From a virus, in IMG/VR virus record IMGVR_UViG_3300036835_000336, positions 1-40,453 of that record: a stretch of 40,453 nucleotides of DNA; one strand, written 5' to 3'. Below are positions 1 through 5,799 of the stretch, piece after piece (positions within the stretch are counted from its first letter, which is position 1; every line of letters starts with the position of its first letter). The position numbers and the translations under genes were made by a program. A model generated the notes under the pieces. That model made no database searches. It had not been told where the DNA came from and was given only the letters and a program-made list of their open reading frames with translations.

Positions 1-118
1 TAGCGCCGCCAGACCGCCCACCGCACGCCAGAAACGCCCCAAAACGCCCCCAGACAGCCCGGCACGCCGCCGCGCACGCCCAAAACCGCCGCAAAACGCC
101 GTTTTCTTCGCGCGCGAG
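1..118. repeat. left copy of the 118-base terminal direct repeat
   Basis: Bases 1-118 are identical to 40336-40453. The repeat means that the sequence closes into a circle. It is either a true short terminal redundancy of the packaged phage DNA or the overlap left when a circularly permuted genome is assembled; sequence alone cannot decide. The join lies only about ten bases upstream of the small-terminase candidate start (40325, minus strand), where a packaging site would be expected. An inverted repeat, CGCGAGC-TT-GCTCGCG, at 113-128 straddles the inner edge of this copy. Confidence 0.97.
7..100. repeat. helically phased CGCC iterons, candidate packaging site
   Basis: Inside the terminal repeat the tetramer CGCC begins at 7, 15, 26, 35, 45, 65, 77, 87 and 97, with a degenerate AGCC at 56, giving steps of 8-12 bases and a mean of about 10. 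Several copies are flanked by AAA or AAAA, so the motif reads roughly AAACGCCCC. One-turn spacing places every copy on the same DNA face and phases the short A-tracts. The array lies directly upstream of a ribbon-helix-helix protein that is probably the small terminase. RHH proteins typically bind tandem short repeats, so a pac or cos site, or an autoregulatory operator, is the natural inference. Confidence 0.55.
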
Positions 119-174
119 CTTGCTCGCGGGGGAGGGACGGCGCGAGGAGGGGATGCCCCCCTATGGTCGTTCAG

Positions 175-215
175 CCGGGGCGGGTGCGAGCTCTGTCCGG
201 GCGAGCCCGCCCCGG
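175..215 (-). terminator. GC-rich hairpin at the end of the leftmost minus-strand gene
   Basis: A perfect 10-base inverted repeat (CCGGGGCGGG at 175-184 and CCCGCCCCGG at 206-215) encloses a 21-base loop. It starts directly after the stop of the minus-strand gene 220-507. There is no U-tract, as is common in high-GC bacteria, so termination is inferred from position and stem stability. It would also insulate the packaging region and the late genes from early transcription. Confidence 0.6.
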
Positions 216-219
216 TGCC

Positions 220-507
220 TCACTCGCTTGAGGTCAGGTCTTCGAGGAGGTTGCCGATGGCGCTGAGCGTCCGGCCCTCGCGTCCGTCGCGTGGGACGCT
301 GACGTGGACCATGTCCTCCTCGATGCTGATGCTGGTGCCTGGGCCGGCGAGTGCCTCGCCCTCCTCCTCGAGCTCCTCGTCCTCGAGCTCTCCGTCTGGC
401 TCTGGCTCTGGCTCCTCCTGCCCCTGCTCCTCCTCCTGCTCTGGCTCCTGGGGCTGGGCCTCCTCGTCTTCTGCCTGGGCCTTGCGGCCTCGCTTCGCCT
501 GCGGCAT
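220..507 (-). CDS. acidic Glu/Pro/Gln-rich protein of unknown function
   Basis: A 95-residue protein with a short basic start (MPQAKRGRK), a long acidic middle rich in Glu, Gln and Pro (about residues 12-52), and a more ordinary C-terminal segment (about 55-95, including SISIEEDMVHVSVP) that could fold into a small beta-rich domain. GAGGAG upstream of the ATG is a good ribosome binding site. It is the last gene of the minus strand and diverges from the small plus-strand genes that start at 579. I do not recognise the family. The strong negative charge would fit a DNA-mimic or a flexible acidic linker, but nothing shows this directly. Confidence 0.6.
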   Translation of the reverse strand: MPQAKRGRKAQAEDEEAQPQEPEQEEEQGQEEPEPEPDGELEDEELEEEGEALAGPGTSISIEEDMVHVSVPRDGREGRTLSAIGNLLEDLTSSE

Positions 508-578
508 CTGGCTGCTCTCCTCTGCGTCGGGGTCTCTGGCGCATCGGTACCCGCTGCGGGCTGTACGCTCGCGCCGCG

Positions 579-779
579 ATGCTCGAGCTCGAGCTCCGCG
601 AGGGCGGGCTGCGGGTGGTCGGCGATGCCGATGCTCTGCGGGCTCTGGCCTCGCTGCTTCTTGAGGCGGCCATCGTGGGGAGCTCGAGCAGGCGGGTGCG
701 CAACGGGACGATCTGGGTCGAGCGGGTAGACGAGGCGGGCGAGGCGGGCGAGGGGGTCGAGCGCGACGGCGGCGGGTAG
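579..779 (+). CDS. small plus-strand protein, unknown function
   Basis: A 66-residue ORF starting MLELELREGGLRVVGD. It resembles a small alpha/beta protein with a C-terminal Glu/Gly-rich tail. The start is preceded by a plus-strand GTACCCG at 547-553, the leader motif found upstream of the phage's early genes, although a convincing TAnnnT -10 box is not visible and the ribosome binding site is weak. It ends ten bases before the ATG of the next plus-strand gene, so the two look like a small operon diverging from 220-507. No family recognised. Confidence 0.5.
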   Translation: MLELELREGGLRVVGDADALRALASLLLEAAIVGSSSRRVRNGTIWVERVDEAGEAGEGVERDGGG

Positions 780-788
780 GCCTCGAGC

Positions 789-953
789 ATGGGCCTGCTC
801 CTGATCATCCTGGGGCTTGTGCTCTGGCTCGCGCTGGGCTGGGCGGTCGTCGGCATCGTGCTGCTGATCGTTGGCCTGGTGCTGCTGTTCGCTCCGTGGC
901 CTGGCGCCTATGGCTATGGCTACTACCGCGACCGCCGGGCACCGCCCCCGTAG
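789..953 (+). CDS. small membrane protein with two short hydrophobic segments
   Basis: A 54-residue protein, almost entirely hydrophobic from residue 2 to about 37 (MGLLLIILGLVLWLALGW, then VVGIVLLIVGLVLLFAPWP), ending in a Tyr/Gly- and Arg-rich tail (YGYGYYRDRR). This is the layout of the short hydrophobic proteins with a glycine-tyrosine tail common in actinobacteria and their phages. It probably sits in the host membrane as a hairpin of two helices. A holin-like or superinfection role is conceivable but not shown. It follows 579-779 by nine bases on the plus strand, and two hairpins lie downstream. Confidence 0.7.
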   Translation: MGLLLIILGLVLWLALGWAVVGIVLLIVGLVLLFAPWPGAYGYGYYRDRRAPPP

Positions 954-998
954 ACCCTCGACTGGTGCGCGCCTCTCTCGTCCACGTATGCTGGCCGC

Positions 999-1108
999 GG
1001 GGGTGGGAGCGGACGGCTCTAGCGGACCGGGCTCCCGCCCCCTAGGCTGACGCTCGAGCTCGCGGCTGATACCTACTGGCCCCGGCCTGGCCCTCTTGTG
1101 CTGGGGCC
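999..1108. terminator. two hairpins between convergent small operons
   Basis: The stretch between the plus-strand gene ending at 953 and the minus-strand gene ending at 1157 contains no convincing gene. It holds two hairpins. One has a 12-base stem with a single G-T pair (999-1010 with 1031-1042). The other has GGCCCCGG at 1078-1085 pairing with CTGGGGCC at 1101-1108 and followed by TTTCC on the plus strand. Their position between converging units fits terminators working in both directions. Confidence 0.6.
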
Positions 1109-1156
1109 TTTCCGACGCCGCACCGTAGCCCCAGCCCGGCCGGGGGCGGCCTCTCG

Positions 1157-1366
1157 TCAGGGTGCGCCGGGGCCGCGGGCTCCCCAGGGCCAGAGCGCGA
1201 CGGAGCTCGCCGTCCCCTGCATCAGCGGCCGGGCGAGCGCCCAGCACTCAGCGCAGAGCAGGACGGGGCGGTCGTTGAGCAGGATGACGGCGGGGGGCGC
1301 GTGGCAGATCCAGCAACGGTCACGCGGGTACCCGGGTAGGGTGCTCCGCCCTATGGCAGGAGGCAC
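1157..1366 (-). CDS. small zinc-finger-like protein, start uncertain
   Basis: The frame carries a CWIC...CAEC pair (two CxxC knuckles 18 residues apart), which suggests a small zinc ribbon, and ends in a Gly/Pro-rich tail. There is no ATG near the end of the preceding HNH gene; the best available start is the GTG at 1366, giving about 69 residues and a 47-base overlap with the HNH gene. The overlap is unusually long for this genome, so either another non-standard start or translation by frameshift from the HNH gene is possible. I do not know its function. Confidence 0.45.
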   Translation of the reverse strand: MPPAIGRSTLPGYPRDRCWICHAPPAVILLNDRPVLLCAECWALARPLMQGTASSVALWPWGARGPGAP

Positions 1367-1607
1367 AGAGGAGCTCGAGGTTGGCGGGGTCGAGACCTCG
1401 AGGCCCAGACGGGCCCCCGTGGTCGCGGTGGTGCGCGACCAGATGGCGGCTCGAGCCGCAGCGTTCGCAGGCCCCTCGAGCCGCCGCTTGCGCCGCGGCG
1501 CGCCGCCACGCCCGCGTTCCATACGCGGCGGCGTGCTGGGCGCAGTGGCGCTTGCCTGGCTCCGCGAGCTCGACGCAGCGGGGCGCCGCGCACAGCGGGC
1601 GGAGCAC
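1320..1607 (-). CDS. HNH endonuclease
   Basis: A 95-residue protein with a complete HNH/zinc-finger layout: CERC, then HLVAHHRDH carrying the His pair, then NLELLCASCH. These are the two CxxC knuckles and the catalytic His-Asn-His core of small phage HNH nucleases, which nick or cut DNA in packaging, replication or as homing enzymes. An additional N-terminal Cys pair (about residues 6 and 22) may bind a second zinc. Start is GTG, overlapping the TAG of the upstream gene (TAGTG) with GGAGG five bases before. It is one of two HNH genes here; the other is at 15055-15381. Confidence 0.85.
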   Translation of the reverse strand: MLRPLCAAPRCVELAEPGKRHCAQHAAAYGTRAWRRAAAQAAARGACERCGSSRHLVAHHRDHGGPSGPRGLDPANLELLCASCHRAEHPTRVPA

Positions 1608-1933
1608 TAGGCCTCCGGGGCTGCGGCCCTGCGCCGGGAGCGCGGCCTGGGCGCCGGCGGCGCTTCCTCCACAGCCGCCGGCTCTGCTTCCTCCACAGCC
1701 GGCGCCGGCGCTTCCTCCACACCGCCGTCCGCCGCTTCCTCCACAGCCGGGCTCTCCGCTTCGTCTGCGGGCTCTCTCAGCCGGCCGGCGAGCGCGCGGA
1801 GTTGGTCTGCGAGCTCCTCCGGCGTGGCGTTCGGGTCGGGGGCGGGCTCGCCGGCCTGCGCCAACGCAACGTCTGCGACGGCCTCGAGGAGCGGCGCGAG
1901 CGGGCTTGCCTGCAAGTGGAACGGCAGGCGCAT
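1607..1933 (-). CDS. unknown protein with Pro/Glu/Ala repeats
   Basis: A 108-residue protein. The first about 65 residues look helical (MRLPFHLQASPLAPLLEAVADVAL...). The rest is an acidic repeat region with variants of PAVEEA at about residues 64-93, and the chain ends in a basic RPRSRRRAAA tail. At the DNA level the repeats show as a recurring CTTCCTCCACAGCCG-like sequence between about 1663 and 1749. A good ribosome binding site (GGAGG) precedes the ATG. The function is unknown; repeat number may vary between related phages. Confidence 0.65.
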   Translation of the reverse strand: MRLPFHLQASPLAPLLEAVADVALAQAGEPAPDPNATPEELADQLRALAGRLREPADEAESPAVEEAADGGVEEAPAPAVEEAEPAAVEEAPPAPRPRSRRRAAAPEA

Positions 1934-1943
1934 CGCCTACCTC

Positions 1944-2096
1944 CTACGGGCCGGCCGGCGGTGCGGGGTTGCCCAGGCGCGCGGCCGTGGCGTCAGCGAT
2001 CGTCTCATCCGTGACCGTCGCGCTCTCCTGCTCGAGGGTCGTCACCGTCGGGTCGTTGGGGTGCTTTGCCCCCAGCGTTTGCACGGGCAGCGCCAT
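1944..2096 (-). CDS. small hypothetical protein
   Basis: A 50-residue ORF (starts MALPVQTLGAKHPNDPTV, ends in a Pro/Gly tail). AGGAGGG lies seven bases ahead of the ATG, the stop comes ten bases before the next start, and its codon use matches its neighbours, so I consider it real. It has no recognisable domain. Confidence 0.6.
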   Translation of the reverse strand: MALPVQTLGAKHPNDPTVTTLEQESATVTDETIADATAARLGNPAPPAGP

Positions 2097-2129
2097 CGCG
2101 GTCCCTCCTGGGTTCGGGTTGGCGCGATG

Positions 2130-2420
2130 CTACCGCGAGCTCGAGCGGCGCCGCTTGCGTGTCCCCGGCCGGCTGAGGACGCCCTTCTGGGGCCCGACGG
2201 TAGGGATGGCGTTCCCCCACTTGCGCCGGACGGCTCTCGCGACCGTCCGGTAGGAGCCGGCCGTCCCGCTCTGGCCGGCGCGCGCGAGAGCGTTGCGGGC
2301 CCGCGCCTTCGTGTCGATGGGGTACAGGCCGCGGCCCTTGCCTCCGACGGGGCTCGAGGGCGGGTAGACGAACGCTGAGGCCGGAAGCTTCTTGCGCCGG
2401 GCCGCCTTGAGCGGGGGCAT
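2130..2420 (-). CDS. actinophage protein with a KLP...RYPID-type domain (DUF6582-like)
   Basis: A 96-residue basic protein. Residues 10-70 carry the pattern LPASAFVYPP...LYPIDTKARARNALARAGQSGT...VARAVRRKWG. This matches a small domain common in actinophages and often found beside capsid or protease genes; its role is not established. It is followed by a basic Ser/Arg tail. I chose the ATG at 2420 because the longer upstream frame runs antisense-like through the neighbouring gene. Basic charge hints at nucleic-acid contact. Confidence 0.65.
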   Translation of the reverse strand: MPPLKAARRKKLPASAFVYPPSSPVGGKGRGLYPIDTKARARNALARAGQSGTAGSYRTVARAVRRKWGNAIPTVGPQKGVLSRPGTRKRRRSSSR

Positions 2421-2430
2421 GAGCGCGAGG

Positions 2431-2739
2431 CTACTCCTGCGCGCGCCTGCCCGCCTCCGGGTCGCCGATGGTGCGCAGCTTCGCCTCGCGATCCTCGAGG
2501 CCGGCGAGTTCGTTGAACCCCTCCGCCAGCGCAACCCCCCACATGGCGCCCAGTTGGCCGGGCCCCCAGCGCCTCCCGGCCGGCATGTCGGCACGGAGGA
2601 GCTCGAGCGGCACGGCGACGACGGAGCGGGCCTCCCTGCCGTCGATGAGGGCGTCGATGTAGAGGCCGACGCTGCCGCCGGCCGGCCTGCCGGCGACGAC
2701 GGGCGGCGGCCCCGTAGCGATGCTCTGCACCTCGATCAT
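2431..2739 (-). CDS. hypothetical protein
   Basis: A 102-residue protein (MIEVQSIATGPPPVV...). The middle resembles a small beta-rich domain (SVGLYIDALIDGREARSVVAVPLELL) followed by a helical C-terminus. No family recognised. The stop codon TAG of the upstream gene lies inside its GGAG ribosome binding site, which suggests coupled translation. The same arrangement, GGAGTAGCCTCGC, recurs at the end of this gene before the next start. Confidence 0.65.
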   Translation of the reverse strand: MIEVQSIATGPPPVVAGRPAGGSVGLYIDALIDGREARSVVAVPLELLRADMPAGRRWGPGQLGAMWGVALAEGFNELAGLEDREAKLRTIGDPEAGRRAQE

Positions 2740-2750
2740 GGGCGGCGAGG

Positions 2751-3050
2751 CTACTCCTCGAGCTCGACGAACGCCCGACCCTCGCTCAGCCGGCCGCGGA
2801 GCCCCGCCTGCCGGATGGCGCTGTAGGCGAGGGCGTTCTCGCCCTGTAGGACGCGGCCCTCCTCGCCCCGGGGAGCCCGCCTGGTGCCGATGCGTCCGTA
2901 GAGCTCGCCCTCGATGCGGCGCCGCTCGTAGAAGTGCTCGCGCGCCTGCGGGTCGCGGGCCCAGACCTCAGCGACGGTCCTGGGGCCACCCATCAGCGCG
3001 TAGACATGGACGAGGAGGCCGCCCTCGACGGCGATGTAGCGGTCGGTCAT
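2751..3050 (-). CDS. hypothetical protein
   Basis: A 99-residue protein beginning MTDRYIAVEGGLLVHVYALMGGPRTVAEVW. The predicted layout is two beta strands, then helices rich in Arg and Glu. GAGGAGG precedes the ATG by about seven bases, and the ATG overlaps the TGA of the upstream gene (ATGA). No family recognised. Confidence 0.65.
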   Translation of the reverse strand: MTDRYIAVEGGLLVHVYALMGGPRTVAEVWARDPQAREHFYERRRIEGELYGRIGTRRAPRGEEGRVLQGENALAYSAIRQAGLRGRLSEGRAFVELEE

Positions 3051-3298
3051 GCCGCCGCCCTCCTCGAGCGCGGCGGCCGGCGGCTCTCGACGCTCTCGAC
3101 GGTATCGAGGCGCACCTCGCGGCCCCCGATGACGTACGTGGGGTCCTTGCCCCAGTTGGCGCGGCACTGCGTCACATGCCCCAGGATGCGCCCTCCGTCG
3201 CGGCGCTCGACAGCGACGAGGACGTCACGGGCCATCGCGTAGTTGAGGCGGTATGCGAGGTCGCAGCGTTTGCGGAGCAGCCAGTCGGGTAGCGGCAT
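3047..3298 (-). CDS. hypothetical protein
   Basis: An 83-residue protein, MPLPDWLLRKRCDLAYRLNY followed by a likely small beta barrel (DVLVAVERRDGGRILGHVTQ...TYVIGGREVRLDTVESVE) and a basic tail. The ATG at 3298 has AGGAGG nine bases upstream. It is the first gene after the candidate promoter at 3318-3337 and heads a unit running down to about 1157. The strand pattern could fit an SH3- or Tudor-like fold, but this is weak. Confidence 0.65.
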   Translation of the reverse strand: MPLPDWLLRKRCDLAYRLNYAMARDVLVAVERRDGGRILGHVTQCRANWGKDPTYVIGGREVRLDTVESVESRRPPRSRRAAA

Positions 3299-3312
3299 TG
3301 GGAGAGCCTCCT

Positions 3313-3352
3313 GGGGGCGGGTACGCGCCGGATGGTAGCCGTACCCGCCCCC
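3313..3352 (-). promoter_or_regulatory. early-type promoter embedded in a 13-base inverted repeat
   Basis: On the minus strand TACCAT (3337-3332) is followed after exactly seven bases by GTACCCG (3324-3318), the same layout as the other early promoters. Here the GTACCCG lies in a perfect 13-base inverted repeat, 3313-3325 and 3340-3352, with a 14-base spacer that contains the -10 box. The right arm begins six bases after the Rpf-like gene ends, so the hairpin may also terminate that gene's transcript. A regulator could bind both arms. Confidence 0.55.
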
Positions 3353-3357
3353 TGAGC

Positions 3358-3696
3358 TCAGCGGTAGCCGCAAACAGGCCAGGGCGCGTAGCCGGCCCGC
3401 CTGATGAGCAGGACTGCGCGGTACTTCTGCTCGAGCTCTGAGTTGCGGTGCGGGTAGCCGCGGCCACCAACGCTCCACCATGTGCTGAGCGTGAATTGAA
3501 GGCCCCCGTAGAAGCCGTTGCCCGTCGCGATGTACCAGCGGCCGGTGCTCTCGCACTGGGCCATACGCTCGAGCTTCGCGTTGTAGGGGCGGACGACGCG
3601 CCAGCGGTTGAGGGCTAGCGCGGGGGCCGGGAGTGCGAGCAGGAGAGCGGCGCTCGCGACCGCGATGAGGCGGGACATGACTGGAACCGCGGCCAC
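3358..3696 (-). CDS. secreted Rpf-like muralytic (transglycosylase-like) protein
   Basis: A protein of up to 112 residues. An N-terminal signal peptide (MSRLIAVASAALLLALPAPALA) is followed by a single transglycosylase-like domain: MAQCESTGRW with the catalytic Glu (E49) next to the first Cys, then NGFYGGLQFTLSTWWSVGG and PWPVCGY with the second Cys. This matches the core of actinobacterial resuscitation-promoting factors, which cleave peptidoglycan outside the membrane. It has its own early-type promoter at 3763-3787 and is far from the lysis genes. The start may be the GTG at 3696 or the ATG at 3678; the latter begins at the signal peptide. It could help lysis, exit from dormancy, or spread. 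Confidence 0.85.
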   Translation of the reverse strand: MAAVPVMSRLIAVASAALLLALPAPALALNRWRVVRPYNAKLERMAQCESTGRWYIATGNGFYGGLQFTLSTWWSVGGRGYPHRNSELEQKYRAVLLIRRAGYAPWPVCGYR

Positions 3697-3762
3697 CTCT
3701 CCGGCGAGAGCGCCTCCTCAGCGCCGCCGGCCGTGGCCGGGGGATGCCTCCTTCCTGGGGGC

Positions 3763-3787
3763 GTCGGGTACGTGGGGCGGCAGCCTA
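3763..3787 (-). promoter_or_regulatory. early-type promoter for the Rpf-like gene
   Basis: Minus-strand TAGGCT (3787-3782) followed after ten bases by GTACCCGAC (3771-3763). The -10 box touches the 3' end of the methyltransferase gene. The spacing is the longest in the set, so it may be a weaker member. Transcription would start near the GTACCCG, about 70 bases before the Rpf-like start. Confidence 0.5.
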
Positions 3788-4894
3788 CTAGGCCGCCATA
3801 GGCGTGCAGAGCGCCGCGGCCTCGCGGGGGTCGCCCTTGACGAAGACGAGGAGCGTCTGGTGGACGCGGGCGATCTTCCCGGAGCCCCGGAGGTAGCGCC
3901 CCACGCGCCGCGGGGCGGTACCGACGCTCGTGGCGAGAATGACCTCGTTGTAGTAGCCCAGGTGCTCCTCGTCGAAGATGCGGATCGTCTCCTGCACCAG
4001 CCCGCGGTACAGGCCCGGCGGAGGCTTGCGCACCTCGCCTACGACGAAGGCGGCGAACCGGTTCGGCAGGAGGCGCGAGCAGGCGTCGGCGATGGCGTTC
4101 TCGTAGCCCTCGAGGAACTCCTCCCACCCCATCTGGGAGAGGTCGCGGGGGTCGTCGGAGTAGCGCTCGAGGTCGGCATACGGGGGGCAGCTGAAGACGA
4201 AGTCGTAGCCGCGGCCTACCTCCTCCGGCGGCTGGCGGGCGTCGCCCTCGAGCCAGCGGGGGCGCTCCACGACGCCGCCCGCCGGGTGCCGGCGCCCATA
4301 GCGCCCCCGGGGGCCGAAGATGCTCATCGCCTGCCGGCGGTTGGCGACGACCTGCTCGCCGCGGAGCTCGACGCCGGTGTAGGGGCGCTCGAGGACGGAG
4401 GCGACGATGCCGCGGCAGGCGCCGCCAGCGAACGGGTCGTAGACGCGGCCCCCTGGCGGGCACCACCAGCGGTAGGCGGCCTCCGCGAGAACGGGGTCGA
4501 AGATGCTGGTCGACCGCTCGATGCTGCCGGCCCGCTCGCTCTGCTCATACAGGCCGCTCTCGAGGAACTCCCGCGTCGAGAGCGAGCGGCCCAGCGCGGC
4601 CTCCGCGACCGCCTTCTTCTCGTAGAACGAGCCGTCGCGCATGTTGGCGGGGAAGTTGAGGAGGTTGTCGTCGCGGCCGATGAACGTCTCCGGCTCGATG
4701 CCCAGCGCCTCCCACTCGCGCCGGCGGTCGAGGTGCTCCTCCGCCATGACGTGCATGACGGAGAACGGCAGGACGAGGAACTGGTCGCGGAGCGTCTTGT
4801 TGGCGACGCCAGCGCGGCCGGCCTCCCCTAGCTCGAGCATCTGCTGGGGCGGCGGCGCGAGCTCGCGGCGGTTCAGCACGGGCGTTTCGGTCAT
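3788..4894 (-). CDS. DNA methyltransferase, N4-cytosine/N6-adenine type
   Basis: A 368-residue protein. DPFAGGACRG (153-162) is the SAM-binding motif I with GVEL following as motif II, and DFVFSCPPYADLE (231-243) carries the catalytic (S)xPPY motif IV. Motif I precedes motif IV, as in gamma-class enzymes. The first about 130 residues are an extension that may read DNA or regulate. It transfers methyl groups from S-adenosylmethionine to exocyclic amines in DNA, probably to protect phage DNA from restriction. Start at 4894 (MTETPVLNRRE) follows TAGGAGG, in which the TAG is the stop of the upstream micro-gene. The target site cannot be read from sequence. Confidence 0.88.
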   Translation of the reverse strand: MTETPVLNRRELAPPPQQMLELGEAGRAGVANKTLRDQFLVLPFSVMHVMAEEHLDRRREWEALGIEPETFIGRDDNLLNFPANMRDGSFYEKKAVAEAALGRSLSTREFLESGLYEQSERAGSIERSTSIFDPVLAEAAYRWWCPPGGRVYDPFAGGACRGIVASVLERPYTGVELRGEQVVANRRQAMSIFGPRGRYGRRHPAGGVVERPRWLEGDARQPPEEVGRGYDFVFSCPPYADLERYSDDPRDLSQMGWEEFLEGYENAIADACSRLLPNRFAAFVVGEVRKPPPGLYRGLVQETIRIFDEEHLGYYNEVILATSVGTAPRRVGRYLRGSGKIARVHQTLLVFVKGDPREAAALCTPMAA

Positions 4895-4904
4895 GCGGGG
4901 CCTC

Positions 4905-4994
4905 CTAGTGGGTGCCAACGAAAACGAGGAGCGCGACGACGCCGCAGAGGAGCAGGCAGCAACAGCAGACGAAGAAGACTGCGGGCCCGCTCAC
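4905..4994 (-). CDS. 29-residue Cys-rich single-span membrane peptide
   Basis: Starts at GTG overlapping the TGA of the upstream gene (GTGA) and stops with a TAG that is part of the next gene's ribosome binding site. The peptide VSGPAVFFVCCCCLLLCGVV... is one hydrophobic helix with five Cys residues, four of them consecutive. The exact overlaps on both sides support translation. Function unknown; palmitoylation-like modification or metal binding would be speculation. Confidence 0.5.
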   Translation of the reverse strand: MSGPAVFFVCCCCLLLCGVVALLVFVGTH

Positions 4995-5314
4995 GCATCG
5001 AACGGTACGGGCGCCCCGTCGTCTACGACGGCGGCTATGAGCTCGATTTGGTGCTCCGTCAGGCGCTCGAGCGGCCGGTAGGGGCTGACGCCCACGGCGG
5101 CGAGGAGCGTGCCGGCGCGGTGCGGGCCCCAGCGCGGCCACCAGAGCAGGGCGTCGTGGACGGTCACGGTAGGGCTCGTGGGCCGCCGGGCGGCCTGCCG
5201 GAACGGGAGCTCGCCGGCGGCGACGGCCCGCCTCGTGGCCGCCATGCTCGCCTTCTTCTTGTTGGCGAGCTCGAGGGCCCGCTTGACCTGCTCGCGGCGC
5301 TCCTGCTCGTTCAT
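4991..5314 (-). CDS. hypothetical protein
   Basis: A 107-residue protein. The basic helical N-terminus MNEQERREQVKRALELANKKKASMAATRRAVAAGELPF is followed by a compact domain, TVTVHDALLWWPRWGPHRAGTLLAAVGVSPYRPLERLTEHQIELIAAVV. The second half resembles a helix-hairpin-helix or H2TH-like segment of DNA-binding proteins (HRAGTLLAAVGVSPYRPLERLT), similar in flavour to integration host factor mIHF of actinobacteria. I propose an mIHF-like DNA-binding role with low certainty. The ATG overlaps the RusA stop (ATGA). Confidence 0.7.
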   Translation of the reverse strand: MNEQERREQVKRALELANKKKASMAATRRAVAAGELPFRQAARRPTSPTVTVHDALLWWPRWGPHRAGTLLAAVGVSPYRPLERLTEHQIELIAAVVDDGAPVPFDA

Positions 5315-5799
5315 GGCTCGAGCCTCCACGCCTGGATGCGGACGCCCGGCTCCCGCCCGTACGTTTTGGCGACGGCGAGCTCGCAGACCGCGGCGTCGTC
5401 GGCGTACAAGATGCCGGTCAGCGCATCCTCGACGGCGCGCGCGAGCTTCAGCGCATCCGGCCGCGGCGTAGGCCGCTTCGGCGCGGAGTCGCGGAGCCGC
5501 CCTGCGTTGCGTCCGGAGCCGTAGTGGCCCTGCGGGCGGGCCCGGACGAAGACGAGCGCCAGCCGGCAGGCCTGCAACCGCGGGCCCCCGTAGACGCGCA
5601 TGACGACCTCGCGGACGTCCTCGCGCCAGGCGGCGCCCTCCGGGCCGCTCGAGTCCTTCGTAAACGTGACGATGCGGCCGTCGGCGCGGCGGATGGGCTC
5701 CCGCTGGCCGTCGGCGCCCTTGCGGTAGGAGACGCCGCTGGTCTTGCTCCCGGCGGGACGAGCTCGCCCAGCGACGAAGACGTCGAGGACCTCACGCAT
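5311..5799 (-). CDS. RusA-family Holliday junction resolvase
   Basis: A 162-residue protein. The C-terminal half shows RusA features: PRPDALKLARAVEDALTGILYADDAAVCELAVAKTYGREPGVRIQA, in which Asp residues (PDALK, and ADDA) bind the catalytic metal, preceded by VVMRVYGG...LALVFVRARP, which fits the core beta strands. RusA resolves four-way DNA junctions made during recombination and replication, so packaging is not blocked by branched DNA. The ATG at 5799 overlaps the end of the upstream gene by eight bases. Confidence 0.85.
   Translation of the reverse strand: MREVLDVFVAGRARPAGSKTSGVSYRKGADGQREPIRRADGRIVTFTKDSSGPEGAAWREDVREVVMRVYGGPRLQACRLALVFVRARPQGHYGSGRNAGRLRDSAPKRPTPRPDALKLARAVEDALTGILYADDAAVCELAVAKTYGREPGVRIQAWRLEP

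Noticed and set aside
121-174. Late promoter upstream of the terminase region
   Set aside because: CCATAG-like and TGAACG-like elements occur on the minus strand but with no convincing spacing; I could not support a late promoter from sequence.
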